Of a DNA stretch of 64,000 bases, positions 33,170 through 42,560 are shown piece after piece. Position numbers and translations under genes: made by a program. Position 1 is the stretch's first letter; each line of letters starts with the position of its first letter. Origin of the DNA: Actinoalloteichus_B caeruleus. GTDB taxonomy: Bacteria > Actinomycetota > Actinomycetes > Mycobacteriales > Pseudonocardiaceae. The DNA lies in assembly GCF_000718005.1 (NCBI RefSeq), contig NZ_JODV01000001.1; one strand, 5' to 3'. The notes beneath the pieces are model-generated. The model saw only the letters and a list, made by a program, of their open reading frames with translations, ran no database searches and had not been told where the DNA came from.

Positions 33170-34031
33170 GTGCGGCACCTTTCCGTTGCTGCTGGTCCAG
33201 TATGGCAGCCAGCATCTCGGCTGAGTCAGCCTCGGACAGCGCCATATGACGGAGGTCATCGAACATGTTGACCAGCGTGACGACATCGCCTTCGTCGCTG
33301 ACCATGTGGCCGCCCAGCGGCCCATCGAAGTATCCCAGCGGCGGATCGTTCCTGGCGTCGAGGAAGTGCAGCACCGTGAAGTTGCTGCCAACGCCCCCAT
33401 ATCCGTCCTTGGTGGCCGCGAGCACCTGGACCGTGATGTTGTCCGCCCGTCCCGCGTCGAGGAGTCGCCGGAGCTGGTCGGCGAACACCTCCGGGCCTCC
33501 GACTCGCAGTCGCACGGCAGCCTCGGAGATCACCGCGTGCAGGCGTAACGGCTTGGGCCCGCTCAACCGCTGTTGCCGCTGCATCCGCGCGGCAATCCAC
33601 TTGTCCACGAAACCGGCCGCGACCTTGTGCCGTCCGGCGGCGTGAAGCGCCCGTGCGTAGTCTTCAGTCTGCAACAAGCCAGGGATGAGCACCGGTTCGA
33701 ACGTCGTCACGGTGGTCGCGTCCTCTTCGAAGCTGACCAATGGCCGTAGCCACTCCGGCAGGCCGTAGACCGCCCACGGGGAAGCCCCTCGCCCTGCTTG
33801 GTCACGAAGCTGTTCCAGGCCCTTGCGCACCTCGGCGGGCGCTCGTAGCTCAGCGAGCAGGCACACGAGGTCCGACTTGCTGATCTTCGTCTTCCCGGAC
33901 TCCCAGTTGACCATCGTCGCGTGAGTACGACCAATCGCCGCACCCACGTCGGCTTGGGTCCGACCAGCCGCCTCGCGCAGTCGTCGCAACTCCGCGCCCA
34001 ACCGCCGCAACGGCGCTGACGAGCCAGCCAT
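33162..34031 (-). CDS. XRE-family regulator with DUF5753 domain
   Basis: 289 residues. An N-terminal XRE helix-turn-helix (LGAELRRLREAAGRTQADVG, then RTHATMVNWESGKTKIS) is followed by a DUF5753 domain starting about residue 95. DUF5753 motifs include PVLIPGLLQTEDYARAL, RMQRQQRL and LHAVISEAAVRLRVGG. ATG at 34031 is eight bases after GGAGG. It overlaps the downstream DUF397 gene and diverges from a 128-residue protein of unknown function, with a long perfect inverted repeat in the shared promoter region. Confidence 0.93.
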   Translation of the reverse strand: MAGSSAPLRRLGAELRRLREAAGRTQADVGAAIGRTHATMVNWESGKTKISKSDLVCLLAELRAPAEVRKGLEQLRDQAGRGASPWAVYGLPEWLRPLVSFEEDATTVTTFEPVLIPGLLQTEDYARALHAAGRHKVAAGFVDKWIAARMQRQQRLSGPKPLRLHAVISEAAVRLRVGGPEVFADQLRRLLDAGRADNITVQVLAATKDGYGGVGSNFTVLHFLDARNDPPLGYFDGPLGGHMVSDEGDVVTLVNMFDDLRHMALSEADSAEMLAAILDQQQRKGAAHA

Positions 34032-34081
34032 CGCGAGCACCTCCGTCCAAGAGCGATCCGACTAGACCCTACATGTACGAC

Positions 34082-34132
34082 CTTGACATCAAAGGTCCAC
34101 CCGATCGGAGCCTTACGATCTTTGATGTCAAG
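34082..34132. promoter_or_regulatory. 13-bp perfect inverted repeat in the XRE divergent promoter region
   Basis: CTTGACATCAAAG (34082-34094) and CTTTGATGTCAAG (34120-34132) are perfect complements with a 25-bp spacer. Each arm contains the palindrome-like TTGA-x-xTCAA, and each could place a -35-like TTGACA or TTGATG facing outward or inward. This is the best candidate for the XRE protein's operator. Confidence 0.65.
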
Positions 34133-34221
34133 TTCTAACGTTTGTCCCTGACGAGAAGGAGCCACGGCAGCGCATACGAAAGGCGTTCACGTGGTCGGCC
34201 GCTAGTCCAGTGAGGAGCACC

Positions 34222-34608
34222 ATGACCAACGCGTTGCACGAGGCAGCGGACGACACAACTGAGCCACGACTGCCCAATCGTGCCGAGTTCATGGAACTGA
34301 TCGAGAGCATGGTCGCGGACTTCGCCCCCCGCATGTTCGCCGTCGTGCAGGAATACGGCGACCGTGTGGACGCCCGGGTCGCTGCCTGGGGGATCGCCTT
34401 CGACGACCACGCAGCAGTGGTCGCCGTGGACGGCGGCCTCAGGATGAACCTCAGCTCCCCGGAGCACGCACTGCGCGGTTTCAACTGGGGTCCCGACATC
34501 ACTGCTCGCCTGGTGTGGGTCAACCCAGATGCGGCAATTCCCGCCGAAGATGCCGAATATCGGCATCGGTCAGCATGCGTCCCCACCCCAGCTCTCGCGC
34601 AACGCTAG
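34222..34608 (+). CDS. Hypothetical 128-residue protein divergent from the XRE-DUF397 pair
   Basis: Soluble, no signal peptide. An acidic N-terminal third (LPNRAEFMELIESMVADFAP, then RMFAVVQEYGDRVDARVAAW) predicts helices. A strand-rich centre (GIAFDDHAAVVAVDGGLRMN) follows, with a C-terminal ARLVWVNPD. Family not recognised. GAGGAG lies just upstream of ATG 34222. Position suggests it is the third member of the XRE/DUF397 locus and is controlled by the same operator; its role is unknown. Confidence 0.7.
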   Translation: MTNALHEAADDTTEPRLPNRAEFMELIESMVADFAPRMFAVVQEYGDRVDARVAAWGIAFDDHAAVVAVDGGLRMNLSSPEHALRGFNWGPDITARLVWVNPDAAIPAEDAEYRHRSACVPTPALAQR

Positions 34609-34663
34609 TGAAGCGAATCAGGTTGCGGACTGAGTCGCACGGGTCTACGTGGTCGGCTACTCG

Positions 34664-34720
34664 TCGACCCGCCGGACCTCACGTTCAGCCGCGATCACGT
34701 GTCACCGTCCGGCGGGTCGA
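34664..34720. terminator. Long inverted repeat after the hypothetical gene
   Basis: TCGACCCGCCGGAC (34664-34677) and GTCCGGCGGGTCGA (34707-34720) form a perfect 14-bp stem with a 29-nt loop, between the convergent hypothetical and WYL genes. Probably a bidirectional terminator. No gene is supported in 34609-34895. Confidence 0.5.
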
Positions 34721-34895
34721 ACGTCGGCTCATCGGGCAGGACCCGGACGAGGGACAGAGGTGCTGCTCTCTTGCTACTTCTGCCGTCTTGCTGACGCCAC
34801 CATGATGCCCAACGAGGTGGGAGACTCCTCGGTGACCGGGGAGCCGCCCACCCAGCCAACCGGTGGGAACGGACGAGGCCGGGTCCGCCGGACGT

Positions 34896-35885
34896 TCACG
34901 CACCCGCCACCGGGGCCCCCGGGCCTCCTCCCCCGGGCGGCTCCACTGCCGGTCCGTAACGCCCGACGAGTTCCGCGCCGATCCTGGCCAACTCGTCCCG
35001 GACCGACGCCGGCTCGACCACCTCCACGACGGCACCCCACCCCGCGAGCTGTTCGGCCACCGACACCGCCCGGTGCGCCGAGACCCGCACCCGCACCCGG
35101 CCGTCCCCACCCTCGCCCGCCACCTCGCAGTGCCGGCCCCACCGCGCTCGGAACGCGGACAGGTACCGCGCCGCGACGAGCACCGTCGCCGCGACGTCGG
35201 ACCGCCGCCGTTCCACGTCGCGAACCACCTCCCGCCACACGTCCGGCAGGTCGAGTCCCGGGGGGCGGACGGCTTCCTCGCCGGTGACGTGCACGTCGGT
35301 CACCCGGTCCACCCGGAAGGTCCGCCGCCCCCGCTCCGTCCCGCCGACCAGGTACCAGGTGCCGTCCTTGTCGACGAGCCCCCACGGATCGACCAGCCTC
35401 GTCGACTCCGTCCGGCCCGAGTAGGTCAGCCGAACCCGTCGCCCGCGCACCACCGCGTCCCGCAGCGCCCCGAGCAGCGGGGGCCGCACCCGTCCGGCCC
35501 CGCCCCACGCCACGGGATCGACCAGCAGGGCACCCGAGGCGGCCTCCGCGTCGCCCCGGAAGGTCCGGGGCAGCGCGGCCAACAGCTTCCGCATGGCGGA
35601 GCGGAGCTCGCTGGTCATCGGAACCCCCGGCCCGGCGAGGAGGAACAACGCGGTCGCCTCACCCGCCGTCAACCCGCTCAGATCGGTGCGCGCCCCGCCC
35701 ACCAGCGACCAGCCCCCGTGCCGGCCGGGACTGGGGTACACCGGGACGCCGGCCGAGGACAACGCCTCCAGGTCACGGCGGGCGGTGGACACCGAGACCT
35801 CGAGTTCGGCGGCGAGTTCGGCCGCGGTCACCCGGGCCCTGGTCCGCATCAGCATGAGGATCGCGACGAGGCGGTCGGCACGCAT
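34896..35885 (-). CDS. WYL-domain transcriptional regulator
   Basis: 329 residues. An N-terminal DeoR-like winged HTH (MRADRLVAILMLMRTRARVT, then ELAAELEVSVSTARRDLEAL) is followed by a WYL domain: VRLTYSGRTESTRLVDPWGL, GTWYLVGG and RTFRVDRV. A C-terminal WCX-like extension follows. Such regulators bind nucleic acid or small ligands through the WYL domain. It is divergent from a VOC protein gene (90-bp gap) and likely regulates it. ATG at 35885 is at the start of the conserved HTH. Confidence 0.92.
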   Translation of the reverse strand: MRADRLVAILMLMRTRARVTAAELAAELEVSVSTARRDLEALSSAGVPVYPSPGRHGGWSLVGGARTDLSGLTAGEATALFLLAGPGVPMTSELRSAMRKLLAALPRTFRGDAEAASGALLVDPVAWGGAGRVRPPLLGALRDAVVRGRRVRLTYSGRTESTRLVDPWGLVDKDGTWYLVGGTERGRRTFRVDRVTDVHVTGEEAVRPPGLDLPDVWREVVRDVERRRSDVAATVLVAARYLSAFRARWGRHCEVAGEGGDGRVRVRVSAHRAVSVAEQLAGWGAVVEVVEPASVRDELARIGAELVGRYGPAVEPPGGGGPGAPVAGA

Positions 35886-35912
35886 CCGCCGAGTCTGCCG
35901 GGAAAAGTGGCC

Positions 35913-35935
35913 AGGAGGTGAGCACTTCTCCTCCT
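35913..35935. promoter_or_regulatory. Candidate operator between WYL and VOC genes
   Basis: AGGAGG (35913-35918) and CCTCCT (35930-35935) form a perfect 6-bp inverted repeat with an 11-bp spacer immediately upstream of TACGGT (35935-35940), the likely -10 of the VOC gene. Confidence 0.35.
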
Positions 35936-35975
35936 ACGGTCGTCCCCGCGATCATCGGAAACGGAAGGCGAACCC

Positions 35976-36398
35976 ATGCTGCGAGGACTGACCACCACCA
36001 CCTTCTTCGCCGACGACGTCGGCGCCGCCGCGGCCTGGTACGCCAAGCTGTTCGGCATCGATCCCTACTTCGTGCGGCCGGAAGAGGGGCCGCCCGCGTA
36101 CATCGAGTTCCGCATCGGCGACTACCAGCACGAATTCGGCCTGCTCGCCCGCCACTGGGCTCCACACGCCGCGACCGAGCGGCCGGCGGGGGCGGTCGTC
36201 TACTGGGCGGTCGACGACCTGCCCGCCGTGCACGACACCCTGCTCGCCATGGGCGCCACCTCCCACGAGGCACCGACCCCGCGTGAGGCGGGGTTCGTCA
36301 CCGCCTCGGTGGTCGACCCGTTCGGCAACATCCTCGGGATCATGACGAACCCGCACTACCTGGAGGTCCTCGCCAGGAGACCGGAGAGGACGGTGTAA
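35976..36398 (+). CDS. VOC-family protein
   Basis: 140 residues of glyoxalase/extradiol-dioxygenase fold: TTTTFFADDVGAAAAWYAKL at the start, YIEFRIGDYQHEFGLL mid-protein, and the second-module ending VVDPFGNILGIMTNPHY. ATG at 35976 follows GGAAGG. Enzymatic role unknown. Expression is probably set by the divergent WYL regulator. Confidence 0.87.
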   Translation: MLRGLTTTTFFADDVGAAAAWYAKLFGIDPYFVRPEEGPPAYIEFRIGDYQHEFGLLARHWAPHAATERPAGAVVYWAVDDLPAVHDTLLAMGATSHEAPTPREAGFVTASVVDPFGNILGIMTNPHYLEVLARRPERTV

Positions 36399-36940
36399 CG
36401 CGGACCGGTCGGTGGCACGGGGCCGGAGGTGCCGGGACAACGCTCCTCCGCCGCCCCGTCCCACCGGGACTGGTGTCCCACGCGTCGTCCTCAGCGGACG
36501 ACGGCGGATGCGCCGCACGCTCGGGACGAGGGGACGGGTGCCAACCGGCGCCGGTCGCGCCGCACGGAGCCGGTGCGTGGAGGGGCGACCGCATGACGAT
36601 CGAACCGGCCCGCCTGCCGCCGGCGATCCGGACGGGCTGGCGTCGTCACCGGCTGGGTCACGCTGGGGCTGGCGAAGGACGGCTCCCGAGGCTGGGGCGG
36701 TCCGGCACTGTGCGCCCTGTGGTCGTCCCGGTCGGCTTCGTCGCCCGGGTGCACCGCCCTCGGTGCCCGCTCACCAGGACACGCCGGCACCCGAGGCCGC
36801 CACCACCGCGGGCTGAGCACCGCCCACCCCGGACCACCCGCCCTCCACCGACTGGTGGAGGGCCACCCCCACCGGACGGACACCGAGCCCTGCCCGCGTG
36901 ACCGGTCCCGTCGCACCAGGGCACGCGTCAGGCTTCGACC
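36399..36940. other. 542-bp stretch without a supported gene
   Basis: Lies between two same-strand genes. The open frames here read as Arg/Pro-rich low-complexity sequence. The only structured element I see is the hairpin at 36840-36863. Confidence 0.5.
36840..36863 (+). terminator. 10-bp stem, 4-nt loop hairpin upstream of the ABC/two-component operon
   Basis: GCCCTCCACC (36840-36849) and GGTGGAGGGC (36854-36863) pair perfectly around GACT, 77 bp before the ABC ATPase ATG. It could terminate read-through, attenuate the operon, or be an operator for the downstream response regulator. Confidence 0.45.
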
Positions 36941-37849
<909 letters not shown>

Positions 37850-37858
37850 GGAGATCCC

Positions 37859-38599
37859 TTGTCCGCCCTGTACCGGCTCACCGCCACCGAGACCCGGCTG
37901 TTCTTCCGGGAACCGATGAGCGTGTTGTTCGCCCTCGCGGTTCCCCCGGCCCTGCTGGTCATCCTCGGCGCGGTCCCCTCGTTCCGCGAACCCGTCCCGG
38001 ACCTCGGGGGCCTGCGGATCATCGACCTGTACGTGCCCATCATCGTCGCGCTGGGCGTCGCCCTCTTCGCGTTGACCGGCCTGCCCCAACAGTTCGCCTC
38101 CTACCGGGAGAAGGGCGTCCTCCGACGGATGCGGACCACGCCCGTGCGCCCCCTCACCATGCTCGGCGCGCAACTGCTGATGTCCGCCGCCCTGTCCGTC
38201 GCCACCGTCCTCGTCGTGCTGGCCACCGCCCGCCTCGTGTTCGACGTCGGGCTGCCCCGCCACCTCGCCGCCCACCTCGCCGCGTACCTGCTGACCATCT
38301 CCGCGATGTTCGCCGTCGGGCTGCTCGTCGCGTCGCTGGCGCCGAGCGGCAGGAGTGCGGGGGCGATCGGCACGGTGCTGCTGTTCCCGAACATGTTCTT
38401 CGCCGGCCTGTGGATTCCCCGCGACTCGATGAACGACGTCCTGCGGACCATCAGCGACCTCACCCCGCTGGGGGCGGCCGTGCAATCATTGCAGGACGCC
38501 ACCGCCGGCCACTGGCCCCAGGCCACGCACGTGGCGGTGCTGCTGGGGTGGACGCTCGTGGCCGGTGGCCTGGCCGCGCGGTACTTCCGCTGGGAGTGA
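37859..38599 (+). CDS. ABC-2 type exporter permease (two-component-linked)
   Basis: 246 residues, six membrane segments. The N-terminal TRLFFREPMSVLFALAVPPA and the cytosolic loop SYREKGVLRRMRTTPVRPLT are typical of ABC-2 permeases that pair with this ATPase type. It starts with TTG at 37859, supported by GAGGAG five bases upstream. Ends GGLAARYFRWE, similar to the paralogue at 12549-13280. It forms the exporter with the preceding ATPase. Confidence 0.9.
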   Translation: MSALYRLTATETRLFFREPMSVLFALAVPPALLVILGAVPSFREPVPDLGGLRIIDLYVPIIVALGVALFALTGLPQQFASYREKGVLRRMRTTPVRPLTMLGAQLLMSAALSVATVLVVLATARLVFDVGLPRHLAAHLAAYLLTISAMFAVGLLVASLAPSGRSAGAIGTVLLFPNMFFAGLWIPRDSMNDVLRTISDLTPLGAAVQSLQDATAGHWPQATHVAVLLGWTLVAGGLAARYFRWE

Positions 38600-38602
38600 G
38601 TC

Positions 38603-39868
38603 GTGAGCATCGGGACCGAGCCGCACGGGGACTGGGACCACCGGGTCGGCACCGCGTTCGCCGTCCTCCCCTACGTCCTGCTGGCCGTGAGCACCTCGGC
38701 CGCGCTGGCGCAACGGGACACCCCCGTCCAGATCCCGGGCGTGCTCGGTGTCACGCTCGCCACCGCGCTCTGGCTGGCCTGCTTCGACGCCAACCCGCGC
38801 TGGTGGGAGAACCCCACCCCGGCCAGGGTGCACTACGCGGGGCTGACCGTGTTGGCGGCGGTCCTGGTGGTGCTCGCGCCCTGGTACGGCATCTTCGCCT
38901 TCATCGGCTACGTCCACGCGTTCGAACGGTTGGACCGCCACTGGCGGTACCTCGGCGCCGCCACCACGTCGATGATCATGTCCGTCTCGTACCAGGGAGG
39001 TGCGCACAACGTCCTGACCGGCGACTGGTGGGAGTGGGCGGTCACCTCCCTGGTCTCGGTGGTCCTGGCCGGGTCCTGCTACTCCCTGTTGGACACGGCC
39101 GAAAGACGCGGACGCGAGCGGACACGGGCGCTGGTCGAATCGCACGAGGCCAACGCGCGCCTGGAGGCGGCCCTGGAGGAGAACGCGGACCTGCACGCCC
39201 AACTGCTGGCGCGGGCCCGCGAGGCGGGCGTGCTGGACGAGCGGCAGCGGATGGCCCGGGAGATCCACGACACCCTGGCGCAGGGTCTGGCCGGTATCGT
39301 CACCCAGCTCCAGGCCGCGGAGCAGACCCTCGACCAGCCCTCGACGGCCGGACGGCACCTGACGAAGGCGATGAGCCTGGCCCGCGAGAGCCTCACCGAG
39401 GCCCGCCGGACGGTGCACGCGATGGAACCGGAACTGCTCGCCGACGCCCGGTTACCGGAGGCGATCGCGGCCGTGGTGCACCGGTGGTGCGAGACGCACG
39501 ACGTCGACGCGGTGCTGACCACCACCGGCGACGCCCGCCCCATGCACACCGACGTCGAGGTCGCGCTGGTGCGGACCGCGCAGGAGGCGTTGGCGAACGT
39601 GGCCAAGCACGCGGGGGCGAGTCGGGTCGGACTGACCCTGTCGTACCTCCCGGACCGGGTGCTGTTGGACGTGCGGGACGACGGGGTGGGATTCGACGTG
39701 ACCTCCCCGCGCGCCAACGGTTCCCCAGGTGGCGGGTTCGGCCTCGCCGGCATGCGGCAGCGGGTGCGGAGGTTGGCGGGACGCCTCGACATCGAGGCGG
39801 AGCCCGGGGGTGGCACCGCCATCTCCGCATCCGTTCCCGCGATCCCGGCGACCGGGGGAACCCGGTGA
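38603..39868 (+). CDS. Sensor histidine kinase, NarL/DesK (HisKA_3) type
   Basis: 421 residues. About five membrane segments fill the first 150 residues, with almost no extracytoplasmic domain (intramembrane-sensing style), followed by a coiled coil (about 165-205). The HisKA_3 phosphoacceptor is in MAREIHDTLAQGLAG (H222). The ATPase domain has the N box AQEALANVAKHAGAS and the G1 box VRDDGVGFD. GTG at 38603 is 3 nt after the permease stop. It likely senses the drug or membrane stress dealt with by the exporter and phosphorylates the next gene product. Confidence 0.93.
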   Translation: MSIGTEPHGDWDHRVGTAFAVLPYVLLAVSTSAALAQRDTPVQIPGVLGVTLATALWLACFDANPRWWENPTPARVHYAGLTVLAAVLVVLAPWYGIFAFIGYVHAFERLDRHWRYLGAATTSMIMSVSYQGGAHNVLTGDWWEWAVTSLVSVVLAGSCYSLLDTAERRGRERTRALVESHEANARLEAALEENADLHAQLLARAREAGVLDERQRMAREIHDTLAQGLAGIVTQLQAAEQTLDQPSTAGRHLTKAMSLARESLTEARRTVHAMEPELLADARLPEAIAAVVHRWCETHDVDAVLTTTGDARPMHTDVEVALVRTAQEALANVAKHAGASRVGLTLSYLPDRVLLDVRDDGVGFDVTSPRANGSPGGGFGLAGMRQRVRRLAGRLDIEAEPGGGTAISASVPAIPATGGTR

Positions 39869-40494
39869 TCTCCCTGCTGATCGTCGATGATCATCCCGTG
39901 GTGCGGGACGGCCTGCGCGGCATGTTCACCCCCGACCCCCGCTTCGAGGTCCTCGGGGAGGCCGGCGACGGAGCGGAGGCGATCGTCCTGGGCGAACGGC
40001 TGCGCCCCGACGTCATCCTCATGGACCTGCGGATGCCGAGGACGGACGGCGTCACGGCCATCACCGAACTCGCCCGGCGGGAGGTTCCCTCCCGAGTTCT
40101 CGTGCTCACCACCTACGACAGGGACAGCGACGTGCTGCCCGCGATCCACGCCGGCGCCTCGGGCTACCTGCTCAAGGACGCGCCGAGGGAGGAGTTGTTC
40201 CGCGCCGTGGAGGCGGCGGCGCGGGGCGAGGCGGTGCTGGCGCCCAGCGTCGCGACCCGGCTCCTGCGGGAGGTACGCCAACCCGTCCCCGAACCGTTGT
40301 CCCCGCGCGAGCTGGAGGTGCTGGAGCTGATCGCCCGGGGCTCGAGCAACCGGGAGGCGGCGAAGCACCTGTTCATCAGCGAGTCGACGGTGAAGACGTA
40401 CCTCGTCCAGGTGTACGCGAAGCTCGGTGTGCACGACCGGGCCGCGGCGGTGGCCGTGGCCTTCTCCCGCGGCTACCTGTCGCCTCCTCCCTGA
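39865..40494 (+). CDS. Response regulator, NarL/LuxR type
   Basis: 209 residues. The receiver domain carries the acidic pair in LLIVDDHPVVRDGL (D8, D9), the phospho-Asp in VILMDLRMPRTDGV (D54), conserved Thr in VLVLTTYDRD and Lys in GYLLKDAPREEL. The C-terminal LuxR HTH reads LSPRELEVLELIARGSSNRE and AKHLFISESTVKTYLVQVYA. GTG at 39865 overlaps the kinase stop (GTGA). It probably activates the upstream ABC operon. Confidence 0.95.
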   Translation: MISLLIVDDHPVVRDGLRGMFTPDPRFEVLGEAGDGAEAIVLGERLRPDVILMDLRMPRTDGVTAITELARREVPSRVLVLTTYDRDSDVLPAIHAGASGYLLKDAPREELFRAVEAAARGEAVLAPSVATRLLREVRQPVPEPLSPRELEVLELIARGSSNREAAKHLFISESTVKTYLVQVYAKLGVHDRAAAVAVAFSRGYLSPPP

Positions 40495-40519
40495 CCGGGC
40501 GGCCGCCAGGCCACGGAGG

Positions 40520-40535
40520 GCCAGGGCGCCCTGGC
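40520..40535 (+). terminator. Palindromic hairpin after the two-component operon
   Basis: GCCAGGGC-GCCCTGGC is a perfect 16-bp palindrome 25 bp after the response-regulator stop. It could fold as a hairpin and end transcription of the four-gene unit. The rest of 40536-40969 shows no supported gene. Confidence 0.4.
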
Positions 40536-40969
40536 TCGTTCCTCGCCACTCAGGTGGGGGCTCCTGACTGGGGTTACTGGCTCGCCGGGCGGCCTCGGCT
40601 GGTGGTCCGGACCGCCCCCGCGTCTTGGAAGCCGGGACGTCCGGCGACGGGACCGGGACCCGCGCGGAGTCGTCGGCCTGGTCCCGGGCGATCCACCACG
40701 GGAGTGCGCCCGTGCGGGTCACCATTCGCGCACCGGGTGCCGCCGGTCCCCGTGTTCCGTCGACAGCGCGGGCGGTGATCGGAGGCGCTCGCTCGCCGGT
40801 CCCCGTTCCCGGCGGGAACGGAGCACCCGCGACCGGCCTCTCCCCCGCCGGGGCTAGGCGCGACCGGAGCGCACCCGGCGGGAACTCCATCCCAGCTCCA
40901 CCGCCGGGCCCTGAGCACGGGCCTGCCAGCGAGCCCGAGACCTGCCGGGAGGCCACGCTCGACCCCGGC

Positions 40970-41890
40970 TCAGGCCTCCGCCTCCGTCCGGGGCACGCCT
41001 TCGAGCCGCCGCCGGGGAAAGGTGACCCCGGTCAGCTCCTCGGACACCGCCCACAGGCGGCGGGCCAGCTCGGTGTCCCGCGCCCGCGCCGAACGACCGA
41101 CCAGTTTGGGAGCACCGCGTCCCTCCAGGAAACCGCTCGGGCCGGCGTAGGCGCCGCCGGGGATGTCCGCCACGGCCGCGTACAACGTGGGCAGCGCGCC
41201 GTCCTCGACGCTCTGCGTGACCAGGTCCGTCACCGCGCGCAGCGCTCGGTCGAGGACCCGCCGCTGGCCGTTGTTCCGGAGCAGGTTGGTCGCGGCGAAA
41301 CCGGGGTGCGCGGCGGTGGCGAGCACCGACGATCCGACCTCGGTGAGTCGCCGCTGGAGCTCCGAGGTGAACAGCAGGTTGGCGAGTTTGGACCGCGCGT
41401 ACGCGGCCATCGCCCGGTAGGGCCTCCGCTCCCAGTTCAGGTCGCCGAAGTCGATCGACCCCACCCGGTGCGCGTTGGAGGAGATCGTGACGACGCGTCC
41501 TCTGACTCGCGGCAACAGCAGGTTCGTGAGGGCGAAGTGCCCGAGGTGGTTGACCCCGATCTGGGACTCGAAGCCGTCGGCCGTGCGGGTCATTGGCGGC
41601 ATCATGATGCCGGCGTTGTTGACGAGGATGTCGACGGGCTCGGTGACCCCGTCCGCGAACGCGCGGACCGAGGCGAGATCGGCGAGGTCGAGCCGGCGGA
41701 CCTCGACGGTGCCGCTCATCGCGGCGGCGGCCTCCCGGCCCCTGCCCTCGTCGCGGACGGCGAGCACGACCCGGGCGCCGCTGGCGGCGAACACCTGGGC
41801 CGCCGCCCGGCCGATCCCGCTGTTCGCCCCCGTGACGACCACGGTCCGGCCGGCCATGGGAGGAGCGTCCGACGCACTGAATGTTGTCAT
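40970..41890 (-). CDS. Short-chain dehydrogenase/reductase
   Basis: 306-residue SDR similar in layout to retinol-dehydrogenase/WW-domain oxidoreductase-like bacterial proteins. The NAD(P) motif is TGANSGIG, followed by the structural NNAG (LVNNAGIMMPP) and catalytic Ser in VVTISSNAH. The active-site YARSK (Tyr about residue 161) is intact. Substrate unknown. ATG at 41890 is 7 nt after TACTTT, so the message is probably leaderless. It is divergent from a TetR regulator, which probably represses it through the palindrome on its promoter. Confidence 0.92.
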   Translation of the reverse strand: MTTFSASDAPPMAGRTVVVTGANSGIGRAAAQVFAASGARVVLAVRDEGRGREAAAAMSGTVEVRRLDLADLASVRAFADGVTEPVDILVNNAGIMMPPMTRTADGFESQIGVNHLGHFALTNLLLPRVRGRVVTISSNAHRVGSIDFGDLNWERRPYRAMAAYARSKLANLLFTSELQRRLTEVGSSVLATAAHPGFAATNLLRNNGQRRVLDRALRAVTDLVTQSVEDGALPTLYAAVADIPGGAYAGPSGFLEGRGAPKLVGRSARARDTELARRLWAVSEELTGVTFPRRRLEGVPRTEAEA

Positions 41891-41892
41891 GA

Positions 41893-41926
41893 GCTACAAA
41901 GTAGCCACTGGAAACAATGTCGTCAA
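41893..41926 (-). promoter_or_regulatory. SDR promoter with overlapping palindromic operator
   Basis: On the minus strand TTGACG (41926-41921), a 17-bp spacer and TACTTT (41903-41898) form a near-consensus promoter starting at the SDR ATG. The perfect palindrome GCTAC-AAA-GTAGC (41893-41905) covers the -10. Confidence 0.7.
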
Positions 41927-41942
41927 CGGAAACACGGTTCGC

Positions 41943-41948
41943 TACCCT
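41943..41948 (+). promoter_or_regulatory. -10 element of leaderless tetR gene
   Basis: TACCCT lies six bases before the GTG at 41955. The repeated heptamer GGAAACA at 41910-41916 and 41928-41934 (18-bp period) lies just upstream and may be a second regulatory site. Confidence 0.4.
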
Positions 41949-41954
41949 CGGGGC

Positions 41955-42560
41955 GTGCCAGCCACGACCCCCGAACGCCCCTACCACCACGGGAACCTCC
42001 GCGCCGCCCTGCTCGACGCGGCCGAGCGCTCCCTGGCCGAGCACGGCTCCGACCAGCTGTCCCTCCGTGACCTGGCCAGGGAGGTCGGCGTCAGCCACGC
42101 CGCACCCCGCCGGCACTTCCCCGACCGCCAGGCGCTGCTGGACGCGCTCGCCGAAGCGGGGTTCGCCCGCCTCGACGCCGTCCTGCGCACCGCCCTCGCG
42201 GCAGCCGGCGACGGCTTCCCGGCACGTCTGCGCGCCGCGGCGACGGCCTACACGCGCTTCGCCACCGAGAACGCCGCACTGCTCGAACTCATGTACACCA
42301 GCAAGCACCGACCGGGCGCGCGACGGGTCGTCGACGCGGCGGCCGCACCGTTCACACTGCTCAACAGCCTGATCGTCCAGGGGCAGGACCAGGGCGCGCT
42401 GGAGGCGGGGGACCCCGAACGCATCGGCATCGTCCTACTCGCCACCCTCCAGGGACTCGCGACCTTCGCCAACGGCGACATCGTCGAACCGGAACTGCTC
42501 GACGACCTCGTGGAAGCCGCCGTCGACCGCTTCCTCCGAGGAACGCGCCCCACTGGGTGA
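41955..42560 (+). CDS. TetR-family regulator (WHG-type ligand domain)
   Basis: 201 residues. The N-terminus PYHHGNLRAALLDAAERSLA and LRDLAREVGVSHAAPRRHFP is the variant HTH typical of TetR proteins with a C-terminal WHG domain. The later segment LATLQGLATFANGDIVEPEL fits that domain. GTG at 41955 is 6 nt after a -10 hexamer. It is divergent from the SDR gene with a palindrome on the shared promoter, so it is the probable repressor. Confidence 0.9.
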   Translation: MPATTPERPYHHGNLRAALLDAAERSLAEHGSDQLSLRDLAREVGVSHAAPRRHFPDRQALLDALAEAGFARLDAVLRTALAAAGDGFPARLRAAATAYTRFATENAALLELMYTSKHRPGARRVVDAAAAPFTLLNSLIVQGQDQGALEAGDPERIGIVLLATLQGLATFANGDIVEPELLDDLVEAAVDRFLRGTRPTG

